Positions 7,124 through 16,511 of a stretch of DNA of 64,000 nt are shown here, one piece after another; the first letter of the stretch is position 1; every line of letters starts with the position of its first letter. Below the pieces are notes generated by a model. The model worked only from the letters and a program-made list of their open reading frames with translations. It did no database searches and had not been told where the DNA came from. The position numbers and the translations under genes are program-made. This DNA comes from Paenibacillus lactis (GTDB lineage Bacteria > Bacillota > Bacilli > Paenibacillales > Paenibacillaceae), in contig NZ_JAGGKI010000005.1 in NCBI RefSeq assembly GCF_017873605.1, forward strand, positions 248,001 to 312,000. Direction: 5' to 3'.

Positions 7124-8787
7124 TTTTGTAAAAAAGCTGTCTCGCTACCCGGAGGAACAACCGGATTTCGAAGCCATGTTTCATACATTGGAGGAGCGTA
7201 AGAGGAAGTGGAAACGAGAAACAGGAGGTCAGGCTGTTCACGCGGAGATCCCATCCTCCAAGACTCGTTACAGGCCGGCGGTTCTACTGGCGAGTGTGCT
7301 GGGCATTGCTGTACTTGGCATCACCGCGCAGCAGGCAGGACTGTTGAACTCACTGCCGCAGATGATAAATTTTCAAAATGCGGCCGTGGGACAAACGTTA
7401 AATGAACACACCGAACAAAGCGGTGTCAGCTTGCATTTGAATCGCGTCTTTAGCAGCCCTTCGACGTTGAAAAATGATCTTACTGATCTGGAATTCCATC
7501 TTTCTCTGGAGATTCCCGATCGTTCCGGCTACGATTATGCATTTTTTGACACCGGAACCCTGACCAATCTGGATACTGGAGAGAAAGAAGCGTACATTGC
7601 CAACCAGATCAATTTTACTCAACGTGAAGGTAAGCTTGCCTCTTATTTCGTAGCCCAGGGCAAAGAGCCGTCCAGCATCTCGGGGCGCTATCAGCTTGAG
7701 CTTCAAGACCTGTATTTGCGGAAAACAGTCAAAATGCCTCTTAACGGGAAGCTCGATGAAATGAATGGAAGGGCTTATGATTTGAAGGGAGATCGTTTTC
7801 CTTCCGTAACGATCAAGTCCTCGGCACGTGTAGGCAATGATTGGGTCGTTCGTTATTCAATCCCTGGGAGTATGAATTCACACAAGGAATTCCTCAACGA
7901 ATGGAGAAATTCGACCGAGCAGGACAATTATCAGATGGTGCTCGTGACAGGAAATAAAACAATCGAGCCTACAAACAGAGGAACCGCTTCGGGGCTGCGT
8001 TCAGAAACCTTTGATATCTCAGGTCTCGACGACCGGGAAATTGCTGAAGCAAAACTGTATTTCACCTTTCCGGAAACGGTAAGGATGGTTGAAGGTGACT
8101 GGGATCTGACGTTTACTGTTGATGAGAATCAGGCTTCCCAGCCTTTGAGCACCATTCCCCTTCAGATCGATCCAACCAACGTGAAAGGGTTTGATTTTGT
8201 ACCGACAAACTTGATTTACACGCCAGCCAGCATCATTGTCCAGATTTCAGGATATTCGGCAGAGCCCGTTTCGGGTCGGTATTTGCTTGATGATGTCAAG
8301 CTGAGCGTCGGAAATGTTACCCTCAATGGATTTGTGGCAGACAATAATCGCCTGATGTTTATGCTGGACCAGCCCTATCAGGACTATTCTAATGAGCCAG
8401 TTATGCTTGAACTGGATAAAGCCCGGATTGTTCATGAAGACCTGTCACAGAATTGGACACGGCTGAAGGAACCTTCAAGCCAAGGAGCAAATTGCGGAGT
8501 ATAAGCTGGATGCTAATCAGGTGATTCAGTATAAATATTACCGGAAAGGCGATGGGTTAATGGTCATAACGAAGCTAAAGAATGGCAGTACTTTCAGTTT
8601 CCTAGGAACAAGTCTTAAAATTAACGGATACAAGATTCAACCTTCTGAAAATCAGTCAAGGAACTCCGGAGAAAGCAAGCGATTTGATTATTATGACAAC
8701 ATACCGGAAGGTGCCGAGCTTGAGATTAATCCAGGCTTGTATATCGTTGAAAACGACAGCTACTCACAAAAAATCAAACTGAAGTAA
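7104..8787 (+). pseudogene. Membrane anti-sigma factor, DUF4179-like, with a one-base frameshift near the 3' end
   Basis: The N-terminal 55 residues are cytosolic, followed by one membrane segment at about 57-74 (PAVLLASVLGIAVLGITA) and a large extracellular part. That is the plan of DUF4179/DUF5643 anti-sigma factors that bind the ECF sigma encoded just upstream. The first frame stops at 8504, but the reading continues in the +1 frame (LQAKEQIAEYKLDANQ through SYSQKIKLK) to 8787. Skipping the C at about 8472 joins them into a 560-residue protein, and the total span is one base over whole codons. If the shift is real, the protein loses its last ~105 residues but keeps the sigma-binding and membrane parts, so it could still function. 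Confidence 0.7.
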
Positions 8788-8817
8788 TCCTTCTGGTTCA
8801 AGGATGATAGCACTAGG

Positions 8818-8844
8818 GACGTTCCTCATGAGAGGAGCGTCTTT
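8818..8844 (+). terminator. Terminator after the sigma/anti-sigma pair
   Basis: Stem GACGTTCCTC / GAGGAGCGTC with a four-base loop and a short TTT tail, 30 bp after the anti-sigma stop. Confidence 0.6.
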
Positions 8845-8932
8845 GCTGTTCTCACTCACACTGCTCATCATTTACGGAAGTTCCCGATGCAGAAACGGAA
8901 ATATGCGATCCTTGGTTTGCAATAAATTCACA

Positions 8933-8966
8933 GAACAAAGGAGCCCCAAGAGGAGCTCCTTTGTTC
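8933..8966. terminator. Bidirectional hairpin between convergent genes
   Basis: A perfect 12-bp stem GAACAAAGGAGC / GCTCCTTTGTTC with a 10-base loop, between the plus-strand anti-sigma gene and the minus-strand secreted protein gene. Confidence 0.65.
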
Positions 8967-9005
8967 ATGACTTAAGTATCATCATATATCAGGTGTTACG
9001 TCATT

Positions 9006-10058
9006 TCATTGCTCAATCCTAAAGCCGGAGAAAACGCCTTTGGAGTTGAAGTAACCTGTTACAGTTGGAGAGCCCTTCTTGGTAAAGATGACGGCATCAT
9101 GAAAAGCAGATGGGGCTCCGCTATTTTCCTCACGCGCTGCTTGGTACCCCGATAAATCCAGATTCATGATCTCCTTGGCCTGCTTTACGGCTGCTATTTT
9201 TAACTTGTCCAGGCTAAATGAATTTACCTTCTCGCGAATGGCCTGCGTTTCTTTCTCAGGATTTTCCACGCTTACTTCGGACAGCTCTTTAACCAGAGAT
9301 AAAGCTTGCAATTTGATCCCGAGCAGTCGATTGGTTGATTCTTCAATTTCAAGCTCAATATTCCCTTTATTCGTCTTGTACTCTAACGCATACACTTTTT
9401 TCTTGTTCAGCTCGATCACGAAGCTTGCTCTCGGGTTATCTTTACCTTGTTTCGCTCCAACTCGGGAAAGTGCTTGGGCTGCCGCTTTTTGGATCGGAGC
9501 TGGGACCTCTTTCAACTCCCCTCCGCCACGAGCCGCCTTCCCATCCACAAGGTTAACAAAATCATTATTACTGTAAGCGATGATATCCGTAGAGCCGCCT
9601 TCTTCCAGATAATGAACATTCAGTCGTGTATAACCATCTGCAGATTTATTAAAGATCTGTTTCCAGGCGGCATTCAGCTTGGATTTTGTGGAATCATTCA
9701 GTTCTACGAGCTTCGGATTCACATAGAGCTTCACTACTTTGCCGTCAGGCTTTACCAAGACCTCGCCGGCCAAAGTACTCTTCTTCTCCCAGGAGAAGCT
9801 GATCACTTCACCACCATAGTCGACGGTTTCCGCCTTACTGAAAGAAACAGGGGTCATAATGAACTCCTTTAGCTTCGCCTGCGCGGCATCAACCAGCTTC
9901 TGATCCGATGTCAGCTGGTTAACTTTGTTCGAACTGACCGCATTCCCAGCCTGTTCGACTTTACCGCCCTTCCCCGCCTGAACCGCTCCTACTGCTCCTA
10001 CACCGGCTAGAACTGCAGCCAAGGCTGCCGTGCTTACTACTTTGTAAATTTTGTTCAT
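9006..10058 (-). CDS. Secreted protein of unknown function
   Basis: 350 residues with a classical signal peptide (MNKIYKVVSTAALAAVLAG through VQAG, cleavage about residue 28). The mature protein has recurring beta-rich segments with FSWEKKSTLAG, LYVNPKLVELN and YNSKGVFSGFRIE-like pieces, and looks like tandem PepSY/YpeB-like or NTF2-like modules, but no family can be fixed. The ATG at 10058 is chosen over 10082 because GGAGG lies 9 bases before it. It is a single-gene unit ending in the bidirectional hairpin at 8933. Probably a cell-surface or exported protein. Confidence 0.75.
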   Translation of the reverse strand: MNKIYKVVSTAALAAVLAGVGAVGAVQAGKGGKVEQAGNAVSSNKVNQLTSDQKLVDAAQAKLKEFIMTPVSFSKAETVDYGGEVISFSWEKKSTLAGEVLVKPDGKVVKLYVNPKLVELNDSTKSKLNAAWKQIFNKSADGYTRLNVHYLEEGGSTDIIAYSNNDFVNLVDGKAARGGGELKEVPAPIQKAAAQALSRVGAKQGKDNPRASFVIELNKKKVYALEYKTNKGNIELEIEESTNRLLGIKLQALSLVKELSEVSVENPEKETQAIREKVNSFSLDKLKIAAVKQAKEIMNLDLSGYQAAREENSGAPSAFHDAVIFTKKGSPTVTGYFNSKGVFSGFRIEQ

Positions 10059-10156
10059 ACCTATCTTCCTCCAAAAAAACATTTATTCGTGTCTAATCCC
10101 GAAATATGGGCGACACAATAATATTGACTAATAACAAGGAGGAAGAGTTCCCTATT

Positions 10157-10282
10157 TTAATCCTCCCTCCAATTCCTTGACCGCCTTTGCTCATTCATCA
10201 TAGCCTTCACGTTCCTCCTTATGCTCTTAAATTCAGATTCATCCAGGATCTTTGCCAACGCCTTGAACGAATTTAAATCTGT
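10157..10282 (-). other. Coding-like tail without a clear start
   Basis: The frame ending at 10157 reads smoothly through KALAKILDESEFKSIRRNV and AMMNEQRRSRNWRED for about 40 codons, just after the phospholipase-like gene stops in a different frame. No convincing start codon and ribosome site were found. It could be the end of a lost gene or a frameshifted extension; both are guesses. Confidence 0.3.
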
Positions 10283-10284
10283 GG

Positions 10285-10893
10285 TTAAGTTAGTATAGGT
10301 TTTAAATGGATAAGGCCCTTATCTGCCGAGGTTTCGATATATCCGACGATTTGGTCAAACGTAAATACATGGAGCTTTTCATCTAAAGCGTCCTGATCAT
10401 ACTCCATATCGCCCAGAGCGGAAGGAATAAATTGTTCAACTTCACTTGCCTTCACTTCCTGCAAATCCATGATGGTCGGTTGTATGCTAAGCCAATTCCT
10501 TAACTCATCCTTGACACCATAGTATTCTAGTAACTTCCCGTTTAGTAATCGAAAATCATGATGGTATAACTTATACAATCCTTCATCTGCTTCCATTCTA
10601 TTTTTCAGCCAAGCAAGATTAAATCCCTGCAACCAAATATCATCGGCGATTAAATGCGTAAAATATCCTAGTACATAATAACTTTCTCTCTGTGAACGGT
10701 ATGTATGTAAGAACCCTTGATAATCAATGTATCTTGTATAATTTTGAACTTCGCCTTTGAAGAAGTGGGATGTGTCTTTGGCGGGGACCGCGTCAGGAGC
10801 TATGCCACCTATTAAAAAGGACGCCTTATCTTTAATTGCTAGACTGTCTGCAATTTTATTAGCAATAATCAAATGCATAATTCTAGAGCCCAT
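10285..10893 (-). CDS. Zinc-dependent phospholipase C-like family protein
   Basis: 202 residues. Conserved metal-ligand candidates are in the expected order: H7 (IMHLIIANKIA), D34 (GGIAPDA), H43 (TSHFF), H80 and D84 (GYFTHLIADD). This is the pattern of the Zn-dependent phospholipase C/P1-nuclease fold, found in many short cytosolic bacterial proteins of unproven activity. There is no signal peptide, unlike secreted phospholipase C. GGTGG precedes the ATG. No operon partner is obvious, although a coding-like tail follows directly. Confidence 0.7.
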   Translation of the reverse strand: MGSRIMHLIIANKIADSLAIKDKASFLIGGIAPDAVPAKDTSHFFKGEVQNYTRYIDYQGFLHTYRSQRESYYVLGYFTHLIADDIWLQGFNLAWLKNRMEADEGLYKLYHHDFRLLNGKLLEYYGVKDELRNWLSIQPTIMDLQEVKASEVEQFIPSALGDMEYDQDALDEKLHVFTFDQIVGYIETSADKGLIHLKPILT

Positions 10894-10948
10894 GCATCCA
10901 CCACCATGTATTTTTTGTTGGAGCTTAGTTACGGAAATAACTAGGCTC

Positions 10949-11419
10949 TTAAGTTAAATCTTTATATAGAAACTCTCTGTATTTCTTAAAACCTTGCTTA
11001 TGATAGAACCTTCCAGCAGTTTCGTTGTTGACCCAGTAATCAAGCTCAATTTTGGGGATTCCGTGTTCAAGCGCAAATTCGCATACTTTATCCATCAGAA
11101 GCGTACCTAATCCCTTACTCTGAGATTCTTTAATTATGCTTAATTGGTGCACATAAATAGATTTGAATGATTTCTTAAAAGCACTCTCATGATACTGTTT
11201 TATTTCAAACAAAATGTACCCTAATGCTTGACCACTCTCATGAAGAAGATAAAAGTAATGATTCGACGTGTTATCTGCCATCAATTTTTGAAAAAATTGA
11301 TTAATTTCTTCGTAATTGTATGCTTTAAAATACTCAGGAAATAAAGAGTAATGTAGATCATGAACGGCTTTATTCAGACGAGCGATCGTACTAGAATCTG
11401 TAGACCGAACCACTTCCAT
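10949..11419 (-). CDS. GNAT family N-acetyltransferase
   Basis: About 156 residues with the GNAT fold: VHQLSIIKESQSKGLGTLLM is the acetyl-CoA loop (Q/R-x-x-G-x-G/L pattern) and ELDYWVNNETAGRFYHKQGF the following strand and helix. The ATG at 11419 is preferred because GGAGGA lies 7-8 bases before it; the open frame extends to 11527 without another good ribosome site. Substrate unknown. Confidence 0.8.
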   Translation of the reverse strand: MEVVRSTDSSTIARLNKAVHDLHYSLFPEYFKAYNYEEINQFFQKLMADNTSNHYFYLLHESGQALGYILFEIKQYHESAFKKSFKSIYVHQLSIIKESQSKGLGTLLMDKVCEFALEHGIPKIELDYWVNNETAGRFYHKQGFKKYREFLYKDLT

Positions 11420-11571
11420 GTTGAGTTCCTCCATCTTTACCTCAGTAACATGCGCAAATATTTTTTTGTTATAGGAACCGGATTCCTCCACTACTCCCCT
11501 GCCCCTAATGGCTTCATAAGTAATCAAAGCTCTCCATACGAGCGATACATAATCGTACTCTCCTTCAACTC

Positions 11572-12219
11572 TTACTTCTCAATCAGTTCTTTAATAAATT
11601 CCGATATGCTGGAGAATTCATAATCAGGCTTTATTAAAAACTCGCTGCTATGAGAATTGTCGAGCCAATTCACTCCTACAGTCTTCACCTTGGCTCTAAC
11701 TCCAGCTTCAATATCTGCCTGACTATCTCCGACAAATAACGTTTCTTGAGGTGAGCATCCCAATAGCTTCATTGCCTTTATAATCCCTTCCGGATGAGGC
11801 TTTGGATCAACAACATCGTCACCGGTTATCGACACTTTGAACAGATCATCTGGAAATAGATGCTTTACGGATATGTCGTAGCTTCTTCTTGCCTTTCCGG
11901 TTACGATACCTGTCGAGATCCCTTTGTGGTGAATGTGATTTATCAATTCGAGGATTTCTTGGTTACCGGATACCATTCTGTCGTGTTCTCTTTCGTAGTG
12001 CAAATAGTAATCATCAATCGCTTCATGAATCCGATCTTTACATCGTAAATTCTGCTGAATGATACCAACCTCGGATGGTCCGAACATGGCAACAATATCT
12101 TGATCCGATAATGTTCGCTGATCATAGGTAGCAAAGACCTTTTGAAACGAATAAAAACAAATAGGCAATGTATCTGCCAATGTACCGTCAAAATCGAACA
12201 AAATTGCTTTATACTTCAA
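11572..12219 (-). CDS. HAD-IA phosphatase, PpaX/phosphoglycolate-phosphatase-like
   Basis: About 215 residues with all four HAD motifs: DFDGTLAD (nucleophile Asp and acid/base Asp), TGIVTGK (motif II Thr), K of the DPKPHPEG segment (motif III) and GDSQADIEAG (motif IV). The cap between motifs I and II is the helical C1 type of subfamily IA. It probably hydrolyses a small phosphate ester or pyrophosphate. I favour the TTG at 12219, six bases after GAGGTG; a GTG at 12228 is the alternative. Confidence 0.85.
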   Translation of the reverse strand: MKYKAILFDFDGTLADTLPICFYSFQKVFATYDQRTLSDQDIVAMFGPSEVGIIQQNLRCKDRIHEAIDDYYLHYEREHDRMVSGNQEILELINHIHHKGISTGIVTGKARRSYDISVKHLFPDDLFKVSITGDDVVDPKPHPEGIIKAMKLLGCSPQETLFVGDSQADIEAGVRAKVKTVGVNWLDNSHSSEFLIKPDYEFSSISEFIKELIEK

Positions 12220-12282
12220 AGTGGTCACCTCAATTAAATCTATATTTTAGATCCGTTATTAGTCTTAAGGTTTTTTCTCTTG

Positions 12283-13185
12283 TTATTTACGACTCCAAAT
12301 GGAACATGATTTTCTGGCTACTCCCTCGATATGACCTACTTGATCGTCAAAGAATATATGTGGCATAAAAACATTCAACACCCTTATTTTTTCGACTCCT
12401 CCAAGAAAAAACGCTTCATCCACTCGAATATCAAGCTTTCTAAGTGTAGTAATCATTCTTTCATGGGCAGGCGCATTCCTTGCAGTAACAATAGCTATTC
12501 TAATTCTAGGTTTATAGGTGGGATCATTTTGGTTCTTATGTATCTCTCGTTGCTGAAGTTTGGAGATTTCTGTGAAGAATCTTAATAGCGGCCCCGCAGG
12601 CAAAGGCTCACTAGCCATCTCCTTCTCATGTGAATGAAATTTATCTAAAGCACCACTTTGAAATATAGACTCAGCCGAGTCATCAGCAATGATACCATCG
12701 AAATCAAATGCTAATCGTATTTCATTATCCTGTTCATCATCGACATAGTCCGAAGGATAGATACATCCTGCAGGGTACCCATGTTCAACAGCTTCTTTAA
12801 CGTCATCTGGATTACCGGATAGAAAAAGGGTTGCATTAAAGGCTGCCATATATTTAAAGGGATTGCTTCCTGCCACAAAAACAGCTCTACTAATGGTTAA
12901 TCCATAACGTTCGATAGACTTGAAAACGCGCAAACCCGTATCAGGATCATTTCGAGAAAGAAGGATAACTTCAACGATTTGATCTTGAGGAGTATTTATG
13001 CTTAATAGCCTTTTTATTAGCGGATATGCAACACCAGGCATTAGTATTTCATTCTCATGTTCTCTTTGGTACGCTCGATAGGCTTCTTCTCCTTCTTCGC
13101 TAAATACACGATGGGACTCTGTTAAATCAAACAATGCACTTGAAGCCACCGCAATTACAAATTTACTCTCAATATCAAATGGCAT
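12283..13185 (-). CDS. 5'-nucleotidase (cytosolic NT5C1-type)
   Basis: 300 residues. The N-terminal half (FVIAVASSALFDLTESHRVF) and the internal DFDGIIAD at 161-168 match the NT5C1/AMP-specific 5'-nucleotidase family, a HAD-like group. IVTARNAPAHERM and HIFFDDQVGH supply later motifs. It should release phosphate from nucleoside monophosphates in the cytosol. The C-terminus after FFDDQ is shorter than I recall for relatives (EGVARKSCSIWSRK-stop), which may be lineage variation. AAGGGCG precedes the ATG by about 9 bases. Confidence 0.8.
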   Translation of the reverse strand: MPFDIESKFVIAVASSALFDLTESHRVFSEEGEEAYRAYQREHENEILMPGVAYPLIKRLLSINTPQDQIVEVILLSRNDPDTGLRVFKSIERYGLTISRAVFVAGSNPFKYMAAFNATLFLSGNPDDVKEAVEHGYPAGCIYPSDYVDDEQDNEIRLAFDFDGIIADDSAESIFQSGALDKFHSHEKEMASEPLPAGPLLRFFTEISKLQQREIHKNQNDPTYKPRIRIAIVTARNAPAHERMITTLRKLDIRVDEAFFLGGVEKIRVLNVFMPHIFFDDQVGHIEGVARKSCSIWSRK

Positions 13186-13271
13186 AGTTCTTTCGCCCTT
13201 TCTGCTTCCTGCTGTAATACTAAATTTTTTTAATTTTATAATCGCTTGCTTGTGAAATGATAACTGGTCAC

Positions 13272-13954
13272 CTACTTCATGGGTTTAATCCCAAAATTCC
13301 ATTGCTCTATGATTCTCTCGATCTCGAGCAAATCTCTGACCATTCCATCATAATCAACCGGCTCTGTATAAAAACCATCTTTCTTCCAGATCCCTTTCAT
13401 TCCCGCGTTCTTGCTCGCAGCAATGTCATTCCAGGATGATCTCCTACATAAACGCAGGCTTGAGGTTGTACCCCCATCCGTTCAGCTGCCCTAAGAAATA
13501 TGGCTGGATCGGGTTTTCGAATGCCTTCGATCTCGGAAATCAGAATCACTTCAAAATACTTTCGAATGCCAAGAGCCTCAATATTACTTGACTGGAAGTC
13601 CCCAAATCCATTCGTAATGATTCCTAGCTTAAAGCCATAGTTTTTAAGTCTTTCCAAAACCTCGTGCGTATTCGGAAAGGGTACAGCATGTTTACTGAAT
13701 CCACTCGTATAATCAGCTAATAGTTCATTCCAATCCAGCGGCAGCTCAAACTCCTTGATCAACTCCTGGTAGACTCGATCCTTCCACACATAGCCGCGAT
13801 GATCTAATTCAATGAATCGGTTTGTATATCGCTCCATTCCTATACTTTTAGCGTTATGTATAATTCTCGTATATTGATCAACAACAAAGTGATATAGAGA
13901 AGTGCTGCGGTCTAGCAATGTCCCATCAAGATCAAAAATAACAGCTCGAATCAT
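13272..13954 (-). pseudogene. HAD-IA hydrolase with a one-base deletion
   Basis: The first 168 codons read as an intact HAD-IA hydrolase (DLDGTLLDRSTS, LGIITNG, KPDPAIFLRAAERMG, VYVGDHP). At GGAATG (about 13428-13436) the frame turns to LLRARTRE and stops, but the +1 frame carries on exactly as expected with NDIAASKNAGMKGIW and ends KPMK at 13272. One missing A (GGAAATG) would restore HPGNDI and a 227-residue protein; the span is one base short of whole codons. If real, motif IV loses its second Asp and the enzyme would be inactive; a base-calling error in a short A run is equally likely. Confidence 0.75.
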
Positions 13955-14005
13955 AGGATATACCGCCTTTCATAACGATGACCTAAGGACCTCTACGTTA
14001 CCGAA

Positions 14006-14530
14006 TTACATGCTCTTGATGTCTTCCTTTATTCTGTACTTTTCGGTTTTATTCGCTCGATAAAATAAACTAACGGTGGACACAGAAAACGTGTGGTTAT
14101 TTTCAAAGTCAAGAAGGATATCCTTTCTCATCTCTTCAATGGTAGCTTCGGATAACCTTGATTTTCGTGCTACCGTAATATGAGGCTTATAAAGCTCTAG
14201 TTCAAAACATTTCTTAATACTTTCCTCGTTTGGCTTAAACACCGACACAAGTTGTTTATGCAGCTCAATCAGCTCATCTGACTGAACATCCAGATACAAT
14301 ACATCTTTATCTCCAAAATATCTCGGCCCACCAACAGTAATCTGTAAGTCCCGAAATCCTGAAATGACCTTCCGGCATGCCGGAAACCAGTTCATATCCT
14401 CTGTTAATCCACACGAAGCTTTGACGGTGATATGAGGGTCCGATCCATCGAGATATTTATATTTTTCTCTTACGTTCATGACCTTCTCATAAATATCCCC
14501 TTCGGGAACAATGCCAAAAAAGAATTCCAT
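14006..14530 (-). CDS. 2H phosphoesterase / 2'-5' RNA ligase-like protein
   Basis: 174 residues with both catalytic HxT motifs: PHITVKAS (H33, T35) and KPHITVARK (H117, T119), about 84 residues apart. The 2H superfamily includes RNA 2',3'-cyclic phosphodiesterases (ThpR) and YjcG-like proteins; the sequence does not decide between them. GGAGG lies 10 bases before the ATG. It lies just downstream of a Nudix gene on the same strand with a 32-bp gap, so the two may be cotranscribed. Confidence 0.85.
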   Translation of the reverse strand: MEFFFGIVPEGDIYEKVMNVREKYKYLDGSDPHITVKASCGLTEDMNWFPACRKVISGFRDLQITVGGPRYFGDKDVLYLDVQSDELIELHKQLVSVFKPNEESIKKCFELELYKPHITVARKSRLSEATIEEMRKDILLDFENNHTFSVSTVSLFYRANKTEKYRIKEDIKSM

Positions 14531-14562
14531 TTGTCACGGCCTCCTTCGCTATGCAGTTTCTT

Positions 14563-15030
14563 TCAGCGGTCTTCAAATGTACTTTCCCAGAACGGTCCTT
14601 CTTCTTTATTAAAATATCTCTGAATAACCTCTCTTACGGGGTATGGCTGCAGATTATGCTGCTCCATGTCATTCATTCGAATCCAGTAAAACTCCAAATG
14701 GTTCTCTTGGGATTCAGGGTTTATTGAATGATCGATATGTGGCAACTCGACTCGAAATAAATGATTGAGTTCCTGATGGTAGGTCGTGGGAAGCTCAAAA
14801 TCAGCTTCAACACATCCTATATATTCCCCCACGATACTCTCTTGTCCAAACTCCTCTTTAATCTCCCTGGATAACGTGGTTCTCATGCCTTCCTTAAACT
14901 CTACGTGACCGCCTGGAAGAAATGTGTTGTCCATGCCCTTACAGTGCGCGACTAATAGGTTACCATCCGAGAGAATAACCCCTCTGGCGAGCACATGATA
15001 TTTTTGATTGTTGATATCCCTATATTTCAT
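14563..15030 (-). CDS. Nudix hydrolase
   Basis: 155 residues. The Nudix box starts at GGHVEFKEGMRTTL and ends REIKEEFGQ, with an intact glutamate cluster. VLARGVILSDGNLLVAHC forms the first strand pair. The third Nudix protein in this 15-kb section; substrate unknown. AAGGATG precedes the ATG. Likely cotranscribed with the 2H phosphoesterase downstream. Confidence 0.85.
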   Translation of the reverse strand: MKYRDINNQKYHVLARGVILSDGNLLVAHCKGMDNTFLPGGHVEFKEGMRTTLSREIKEEFGQESIVGEYIGCVEADFELPTTYHQELNHLFRVELPHIDHSINPESQENHLEFYWIRMNDMEQHNLQPYPVREVIQRYFNKEEGPFWESTFEDR

Positions 15031-15177
15031 AAAAAATCATCCTTATCAATTGGTTTGAGCCTCATTATTTCACCAGTTTAGCCCACATTCCTGTTTAGCC
15101 CACATTCCTGCGTTCTTACAGGACTTATTTAGCTCTGAGGTGTTCTTTACATTTCTTAGGTTCTCTGTAATCTATAG

Positions 15178-15265
15178 AAATGACCCAGCCACAGATCGCT
15201 ATTAATCCTAGGCTGGGTCGTTGGTTGTTTATAGCTTACTTCCTGAATTATACATCTAAATGTCA
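15178..15265. repeat. Dispersed hairpin repeat, copy B
   Basis: Stem GACCCAGCC / GGCTGGGTC, then gttggttgtttata and gaattatacatct. Shares stem, part of the loop and right flank with copies A (4136) and C (57543). It lies between two divergent genes and has no T-run on either side that would make it an ordinary terminator. Confidence 0.55.
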
Positions 15266-15406
15266 AAAGACGGTAGATTCATAGGAAAGGACTCCTCCAT
15301 CTAGGCATCTATGATTCTTGTTACAAGTCGGAAACATTTTAGATATTATTTCGACATGTTTCTCCTATATACTCTATGTGTAATGGGATCAGGAGGGATA
15401 CAGCAT

Positions 15407-16189
15407 ATGAAAAATAGCAAATTAACGTCGTTCATGCCGAAAATCGTCATCGGTTCCTTGGTCGCAAGCTTGGCTTTAACCTGCATGCCTTTTCCAAAGG
15501 GAGCTGATCAAGCGATTGCCGCTGCATCGCGCTCGTCGCAGAGCTTCGCGAAATTTATGCAGATGAACGCTCCGAGCCGGACCGTGAAAACCATAGGCGG
15601 AATTCAAACGGTCACGAACCTTTCCAGCACGGTTGTACTGGTAAACAAGCAGAGAAATCTACCTTCCACTTATGTTCCGAAGGATCTGGTCGTTCCCAAT
15701 GTTCCGTTCAGCTTCTCTGGGCCAAGCCCTAAGAAGCAGTTGAGAAAAATCGCGGCCAATGCCTTGGAGGATTTATTCGCTGCTGCTAAAAAGGACGGCA
15801 TTGAGCTCAAAGCTGTCTCCGGCTACCGTTCGTACGCCACGCAAAAATCGATCTTTGAACGCAACGCCAGCATCAAAGGCGAAGCCGTAGCGAACAAGAC
15901 CAGCGCGCGCCCGGGACAGAGCGAGCATCAGACCGGTCTAAGCATGGACATCTCCAGCGCCTCGGTTGGATATGCACTGGAGCAAAGCTTCGGCAGCACG
16001 AAGGAAGGCAAGTGGCTGAAAGCCAACGCCCATAAATACGGCTTCATTATTCGTTATGGCAAGGGTAAGGAAAAGCTTACCGGTTATTCGTACGAGCCTT
16101 GGCATGTTCGGTATGTCGGCGTTTATATTGCGGGAGAGATCACGAGACAGAACTTGACGCTTGAGCAATACTTGCAGAAATCCATCTGA
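15407..16189 (+). CDS. Secreted D,D-carboxypeptidase-like M15B (VanY-type) peptidase
   Basis: 260 residues with an N-terminal signal or anchor segment (KIVIGSLVASLALTCMPF at 12-29). The zinc site is complete: H174 and D181 in SEHQTGLSMD, and H233 in EPWHVRYVG with the base E230. SGYRSYATQ at 138-146 is the usual substrate-side motif. Such enzymes trim the terminal D-Ala from peptidoglycan stem peptides outside the membrane. The ATG at 15407 is set by AGGAGGG 9 bases upstream. It is a single plus-strand gene ended by the hairpin at 16197. Confidence 0.9.
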   Translation: MKNSKLTSFMPKIVIGSLVASLALTCMPFPKGADQAIAAASRSSQSFAKFMQMNAPSRTVKTIGGIQTVTNLSSTVVLVNKQRNLPSTYVPKDLVVPNVPFSFSGPSPKKQLRKIAANALEDLFAAAKKDGIELKAVSGYRSYATQKSIFERNASIKGEAVANKTSARPGQSEHQTGLSMDISSASVGYALEQSFGSTKEGKWLKANAHKYGFIIRYGKGKEKLTGYSYEPWHVRYVGVYIAGEITRQNLTLEQYLQKSI

Positions 16190-16196
16190 CTTTAAG

Positions 16197-16223
16197 AACG
16201 GGCAGCCCTGCTGCCCGTTTCGT
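16197..16223 (+). terminator. Terminator of the M15 peptidase gene
   Basis: Stem AACGGGCAG / CTGCCCGTT followed by TTCGTGTT, 8 bp after the stop codon. Confidence 0.75.
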
Positions 16224-16382
16224 GTTAAGCGCCTCTTAGACATGAACATCATCTAACTCATCAGGACAAATAATAATGTATTATTCCATTTCATATTGAT
16301 CATAGTTCAATTCCGATAGCGTAGTATGGAAGCTTTCCCTTTCTGCATCGAAAATTTCTTTCTCGATGATTTGAAAAATCAC

Positions 16383-16421
16383 AAAAGCAGCCCATCCTCT
16401 AATGAGGAGTGAGCTGCTTTT
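16383..16421 (-). terminator. Terminator of the crystallin-like gene
   Basis: Stem AAAAGCAGC / GCTGCTTTT with an inner TCCTC/GAGGA pairing; in the minus direction it ends in TTTTGTGATTTTT. About 90 bp after the stop. Confidence 0.65.
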
Positions 16422-16511
16422 CGTTGACCATGAATCCTACATCCTAAATTACACGGTTCCATAATGCTGATGCATATTGCCAACCAAATCGAGAGTTCCC
16501 TTTTGCAGGAA

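Noticed and set aside
9166..9872. Plus-strand open frames opposite the secreted protein gene
   Set aside because: Shadows of the minus-strand gene, which has a signal peptide and strong ribosome site.
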